Source: Symbiodinium natans (lineage: Eukaryota > Sar > Dinophyceae > Suessiales > Symbiodiniaceae). From it: 64,000 bases of DNA. The notes below the pieces were generated by a model. It saw nothing but the letters and a program-made list of their open reading frames with translations, was not told where the DNA came from and did not search any database. The DNA is taken from assembly GCA_905221605.1 (NCBI GenBank), contig CAJNDS010001691.1, positions 1 through 64,000 on the forward strand. The letters are read 5' to 3'. Positions 54,278 to 64,000 of the stretch are shown piece by piece. Position numbers and translations under genes: made by a program. The first letter of the stretch is position 1. Each line of letters begins with the position of its first letter.

Positions 54278-54610
54278 AGCCCGGAACCTGCTGAGCTGTC
54301 TGGTTAGGCGTGAAGTAGGCTTTAGGGTTTAGGGTTTAGGGTTTAGGCTTTAGGGTTTAGGGTTTAGAGGTTTTACAACCGACCCCCCAAAAAAGACAAG
54401 CCCGAGGAAAAGCACAGGACTTTCTACGGGTGGGCTCACGTTTTAGCTTAGGGCTTAGATGAAGCCATGAACAAAACCAGGTTCCAAAGTCCAAAGAGGC
54501 CGAAACGCCAAACCCTCGGACCAGGCAACGACAACCCTTGCATCCGTATTCCTCAAAGCTCAAACGGAACCTGAAACCACCAGAAAACCCAAAGTCCTTA
54601 AACCATCGCA

Positions 54611-54718
54611 ATATAGGGGCCAGAAGAATTGGAATAAGGTTTTTTTGGGGGTTATTCTAGTATACCTACAAAGGGACCATAAGGGAATATTGTTGTAGTA
54701 ATTTTTCCGACCCCTACG
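54611..54718. mobile_element. Hairpin element, family E
   Basis: TATAGGGGCCAGAAGAATTG / TTTTTCCGACCCCTACG with the shared core GGGGGTTATTCTAGTATACC and AAGGGAATATTG. Confidence 0.6.
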
Positions 54719-54719
54719 T

Positions 54720-54896
54720 TAACCCTAAACCCAAAACCCTAAACCCTAAACCCTAAATCCTAAACCCTACACCCTAGACCCTAAACCCTAAACCCTAAAC
54801 CTAAACCCTAAACCCTAAACCCTAAACCCTAAACCCTAAACCCTAAACCCTAAACCCTAAACCCTAAACCCTAAACCCTAAACCCTAAACCCGAAA
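54720..54896 (-). repeat. CCCTAAA tract
   Basis: About 25 units with a few variants, immediately beside the family E element. Confidence 0.95.
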
Positions 54897-55093
54897 CCCA
54901 ATTAAGGTTCTAAGGCTCAAAATCCCCAACTCCTGCCGGGCAGCTCGTCCTGCATGGCTTCTCCAAAGCTCGCGCCCTGGAGATGCGAAGTGCCGCCAGG
55001 GTTTAGGGTCTAGGGTCTAGGGTCTAGGGTCGAGGGTTTAGGGTTTAGGGCTAGGGCTTGGGAGCTTCAAGGCTTCAAGGGGTTAGGCTCATT

Positions 55094-55176
55094 TGGGGGT
55101 TTACGAAAGTAGGGGTACCTTATTGGGGTCCTAATTTTAAGGTATATTGAATTAAGGGTCCCTTATTAAAACCCCT
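55094..55176. mobile_element. Small element, family D
   Basis: TGGGGGTTTACGAAAGTAGG...GGGGTCCTAATTTT...GGGTCCCTTATTAAAACCCC. Confidence 0.6.
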
Positions 55177-55316
55177 CATTTTGTCTTTGCAAGGTGAAGG
55201 CTAGGGGTTCGAGACCTCTCCCCTTCAGGGCTACTAAGGGGTTTAGGGCCTGAGGGTTCAAGGTTTTGGGCTCTGGGGAGTTCAGGTTTTGAGGCTGAAG
55301 TTACGAAGTTGCGAGG

Positions 55317-55431
55317 GCCCTAAACCCTAAACCCTAAACCCTAGACCCTAGACCCTAGACCCTAGACCCTAGACCCTAAACCCTAAACCCTAAACCCTAA
55401 ACCTAAACCCTAAACCCTAAATCCTACACCC
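55317..55431 (-). repeat. CCCTAAA tract with CCCTAGA block
   Basis: About 16 units; the central units are CCCTAGA. This is the last sizeable telomeric tract before the right-hand domain. Confidence 0.9.
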
Positions 55432-56589
55432 TGAGCTCGAAGCTTCTTGGGAGATCGCGAAGCAAAGGGCCCGCACAGACACTTCGGAGCATAGATACAA
55501 CGAATCTTTTTTTATCTCATACATACAGCATACATATACAATGTAAGACATATATATATATATATGAGGCAGGAACCTTTATGTATGATTTGACCTCTTT
55601 CTTTGTTTTCATACTAGCCTATACTACTGCTACGATTAACAGAGTTATCGAATAGGGCCATCACGCTCCTCTGAAGACTGCTTCAAAACCCCAACACTAA
55701 ACCCTAACCCTAAACCTTAAGCCCGAAAAACAAGAAATATAATAAAACAAGAGCCTACCTACCTCCCTAGAGGCGAAACAGAGAGACTACACCGTGTGTT
55801 TCTTTCGCACTGAACCCCAACGACCTACCCCTAAGCTCTAGGGGAGAGGACGCTGTGGGAACCTATTCTTGGGATAGGTTGTGTTTTAAAAAGATTATGA
55901 AACATTCGGACACGGTATCACGAGAATACTGTGAGCAGATACTTCATTTTTTGAATTCATGCCCGTGCATGCGAGTTCATGCCCGTTCATGCCCCGTGCA
56001 CGCGAACGCCCCGCAAAACGGAATAACAACGATATACCCTCCAACTAACCTATTGTTGGGACAGGTGCTCGAACGAACACACGGTGAATCTGAAAGGTCT
56101 GGGGTTCATGGTTGAACAATAAACCCTATAAGGCTTCAAGGTGTGGGGACTACAAACCTGAAACCCTATAGGGACCCGCCCCTTGTGGAGCATTTAGGGT
56201 TTCACGTGTAGGGTTAACGGTGAAGTGTCTAGGGTTTTCTTTTCAAGCTCATCTATGCGACTCGCGCGATTTCTGATGGGAGAGCGGGCGTGCAGCTTCG
56301 CACATTGGCACACTGTGGGTCGAAATGCAACGGCAGCAAAGAGGCCGCAAGCAAAAGGCAAGGCAACACGTTTCGGACAGGCAGGAGCAGTGTCAGAGAC
56401 CAAATGGTTGGGTTGCAGGCCAGCCACTTGAATAGCCCAGCCAAAATGACTTAGTAGAGGGGCCCCGACTAAAGCAGGTAGACCATTAACTTTCAGCCTT
56501 TCGCAAAATCGCCACGTTCGTTGCAAGAAGGGACCTCCTCCCCTGCAGCGGCTGAGTTCCCTTATACCATCTCTTTTGTTTTCTTTCTG

Positions 56590-57660
56590 TCCCTTGTTCC
56601 TATGTCTCCAATTTTGTCGATTGTAGGTATTCAAGGGAAGTGCTAAGCTACTAAAGAGGACAAATAAGGTTTCCCTGTCCCCTTTGGCTGTCCTGAATTA
56701 ATCTTGTCTTTTCTCAGTCTGCACTCTGCGAGAGAGGAATGGACAGTAGAAGGGAAACAACAACGCATGGGCAAGAATGCTTCTCTCTCTTTTCTTATTG
56801 AGATGACTGGGCACATAAGACTGAGAAGAGACTCCCCTCCTGTCTGAATCTCTGCTTTGGCTCTTATCTTGCAGAGGAGAAGAACTTTTATATAAGAAGA
56901 GGAACCAGGAACAGACACCAGAGAGAAAGTGCAAGGAGCTGACAAGAGTGCTTCTCTCTTCTCTTTTTGACAAAAACCGAGGGAAAGAGAGTGAAAACAA
57001 GAAGCTTTGTTTTGTCCATTGCAGAAAGGGGGCTCCCTCTCCCCGTGGAGCAGGGTTGATTTCCCGTGTTCGCTCCCGTTTGCCTTCTTTCTCTCCTGCG
57101 CTCCTATGTCTTCTGTTCCTTTTTTTGAGGAGATTCAAAGGGATAGATAAACGAAAAACCCCCTGCGCTGTCCTTGATCTTGTCTTTTCTCAGTCAGCGA
57201 GAGAGGAAGACACAGTAGGAGGGAAGCTGGACAAGAGTGCTCCTCTCTCTCTTTTCTTATTGAGAAGACTGGGTACATAAGACTGGGAAGAGACTCCCCC
57301 TCCTCTCCGATTCTCCGCTCTGGCTGTTTTCTTGCAGGGGAGAAGAACTTTTATACAAGAAGAAGGGGCCAGGAACAGACAAGAGAAAGAAAAGTGCATG
57401 GAACTGACAAGAGTGCTAAGAGAAAGGGAAGAAAGCTTTGTTTTGTCCGTTGCAGAAGGAGGCTCCCTCTTCCCTGGAGCAGGGTTGATTTCCCGTGTTC
57501 GCTCTCATTTGCCTGCGATCCTATGTCTTCTGTTCCTTTTTTAGGGATAGATTGGTTTCCCTGTCCCTTTGATGTCCTTGATCTTGTCTTTTCTCAGTCA
57601 GCCAGAGAGGAAGGCACAGTCTGGACAAGAGTGCATCTCTCTCTGTTTTCTTGAGAAACA
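56590..57660. repeat. Pyrimidine/purine module repeats, copy A
   Basis: Three diverged modules share TTGTTTTGTCCGTTGCAGAA, GGAGCAGGGTTGATTTCCC, CTATGTCTTCTGTTCC and CAGCGAGAGAGGAAG. The pattern recurs in copy B and near 62.7-63.0 and 63.7-64.0 kb. Confidence 0.8.
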
Positions 57661-57765
57661 ACGGATAAATAAGCGGAAAAGAAAAAACTCCCTCTCCTCT
57701 CCTCTAGATCTGTTCAGCTCTGATCCTGGGAAGTAAAAACATGAACACGCAAGGAAACATCTCAT

Positions 57766-58110
57766 CTCTCTTCTCTCCTCTCTCCTCTCTCCTCTCTCCT
57801 CTCTCCTCTCTCTTCTCTCTCTCTCTTCTCTCTTCTCTCTTCTCTCTTCTCTCTTCTCTCTTCTCTCTTCTCTCTTCTCTCTTCTCTCTTCTCTCTTCTC
57901 TCTTCTCTCTTCTCTCTTCTCTCTTCTCTCTTCTCTCTTCTCTCTTCTCTCTTCTCTCTTCTCTCTTCTCTCTTCTCTTCTCTCTTCTCTCTTCTCTCTT
58001 CTCTCTTCTCTCTTCTCTCTTCTCTCTTCTCTCTTCTCTCTCCTCGCTCCTCGCTCCTCGCTCCTCGCTCCTCTCTCCTCTCTCCTCTCCCCTCTCCCCT
58101 CTCTCTCCCT
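57766..58110. repeat. TTCTCTC heptamer satellite, copy A
   Basis: About 40 units of a 7-bp repeat (TCCTCTC, then TTCTCTC, then CTCCTCG variants). Long open frames on both strands (LFSLLSS or EERREKR) come only from this period. Confidence 0.9.
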
Positions 58111-58894
58111 AGAGCAGGCTTGAGTCCAATTATTCTCCCACTGCTGCCTTCTTTCTCGTGCTCCGACGTCATGTGTTCCGTCTTCTATTCGAGCAGATTG
58201 AAGGGAATAGGTCGACAAAAGGTTTTCACACTCCCTCTCACTTCTTCAGCCTCTTCTTTGCCGTGTTCTTACAACGGAGAAGAGTAAAACGTAAGAAGAT
58301 GAGGTAAGAAGATGAGGAGTCAATCTCGCTACCTTCATGCCTTGTCGTCTTTCTTTTGTTCACTTTGCTCTTACACACGCGAAAACTGAAAATGCAAGAA
58401 GATAAACTGACGAGAAGGCAGGGAAGGAGACAGTCTTTGGCTCGCTGCCAAAATGAGAGAGCGACGCAACAAGGACATGACAAGAGTGCTTCGCTGTTCT
58501 CGTTTTGTGAGGATCGGGCAAACAACAGGGGGAAGAAATTCCTTCTCCCTCTTCTCCCTGTTCTTTGGCTCTCTCCTTACACAAAGACAAATAAAAACAC
58601 AAGGCAAACAAATTTCAGTCACTACGTTCATCCGTCCTCGGGTTTCTTTTCCCCTGCTGTCGCTCTCTCCTTACAGAAAGACATTCGCATATACAAGGCA
58701 AACCAAAACCACTCACTACTTTCATTCTCCGTCCTCTTTAGTTTCCCTCTTTGTTCACTCTGTTCTTACAGGGAGGAACTGAACATGCAAGAGCACACCC
58801 CGATCTCGATACCATCATCCTCTCCCCCTCTCCCCCTCTCCCCCTCTCCCCCTCTCTCTCTCTCTCTCTCTCTCCCTCTCTCTCTCTCTCTCTC

Positions 58895-58994
58895 NNNNNN
58901 NNNNNNNNNNNNNNNNNNNNNNNNNNNNNNNNNNNNNNNNNNNNNNNNNNNNNNNNNNNNNNNNNNNNNNNNNNNNNNNNNNNNNNNNNNNNNN
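58895..58994. other. Assembly gap (100 N)
   Basis: Exactly 100 N between (CT)n and a 45-base G run (58995-59039). The round number suggests a gap of unknown size. Confidence 0.95.
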
Positions 58995-59041
<47 letters not shown>

Positions 59042-59188
59042 CTTGGTGGCCCCCACTGTCCTAAGGCGCACAGGCATAGGGAGGTTTTGATGGTTCGTGA
59101 CTCAGGACTTACCCTAAGGGTCCATATTCCTATATAGGTATATCTTGCATCTTGCACCTTGCATCTCTCTCAAGCCCGCTCTCTCTCT

Positions 59189-64000
<4,812 letters not shown>

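Larger units (their letters stand above)
55552..58894. repeat. Tandem duplication, copy A
   Basis: From the (TA)n GAGGCAGGAACC start it matches 59189 onward base for base at a constant offset of 3637, later 3625 after small indels. Isolated substitutions occur. It ends in (CT)n at the assembly gap. Each copy holds an 86-codon plus frame (55855-56115) and a 146-codon minus frame (56194-56634) of unknown status. Confidence 0.9.

Noticed and set aside
54925-54990. Exon resembling the 53.6-kb exon (shared FGEA and SWGF peptides)
   Set aside because: Another minus frame (WRHFASPGRELWRSHAGRAA) is equally open, and the similarity is too short to decide.
1-55431. Telomeric tracts as a true chromosome end
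   Set aside because: Tracts alternate in orientation and are separated by genes and elements throughout, so they are interstitial; none reaches the window edge as a terminal array.
55855-56634. 86- and 146-codon frames repeated in both copies of the duplication
   Set aside because: Their conservation only reflects the recent duplication; no domain, no codon-level evidence and no splice context.
57598-58218. Long open frames of EERREKR or LFSLLSS repeats (also 61329-61901)
   Set aside because: Pure translation of a 7-bp CT/GA satellite; open in several frames on both strands.

Overview
The window looks like nuclear DNA of a protist alga, most likely a dinoflagellate (confidence about 0.6). 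The signs are plant/alveolate-type telomeric heptamers (TTTAGGG/CCCTAAA) scattered in both orientations through almost every few hundred bases. Nearly all convincing coding exons lie on one strand (minus), and they are short. Several introns begin with GC or GA rather than GT, and tiny hairpin transposons are abundant. No rRNA, tRNA, CRISPR array or bacterial-style operon was recognised. Most exons were found by reading frames by eye, so exon ends are proposals, not proven splice sites.

Layout. 1-1.2 kb: 5' part of a secreted kelch-repeat gene (minus). 1.2-7 kb: low-complexity and tandem repeats, one hypothetical exon and small hairpin elements. 7.1-11.4 kb: a minus-strand series of very short Arg/Asp/Glu-rich exons separated by telomeric tracts. 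11.4-20 kb: mostly telomeric tracts, AT microsatellites and hairpin elements with a few candidate exons. 20.7-22.8 kb: better exons, including a small two-exon gene. 23.2-27.7 kb and 37.4-40.8 kb: two paralogous copies of one unrecognised multi-exon minus-strand gene with the same exon order. 28.1-36.1 kb: between them, a Penelope-like retroelement interrupted by a 4.3-kb foldback element. 38.5-39.9 kb: a G-rich tandem array flanked by inverted clusters of a 13-mer. 41.6-44 kb: further minus-strand exons. 49.1-51.6 kb: exons of a HAD-family hydrolase. 52-55.4 kb: more candidate exons and telomeric tracts. 55.5-64 kb: a different compositional domain, a tandemly duplicated (about 3.6 kb) block of alternating pyrimidine-rich and purine-rich modules with CT microsatellites and a 100-N assembly gap.

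The most interesting material is (i) the nested retroelement/foldback structure, where an insertion with an 8-bp target duplication sits exactly in frame inside a retroelement ORF; (ii) the paralogous gene pair, in which one copy has two extra introns, each bounded by a repeat of the adjoining exon sequence, as expected of recent intron gain; and (iii) telomeric repeats that sit inside introns and themselves carry GT and AG splice signals.
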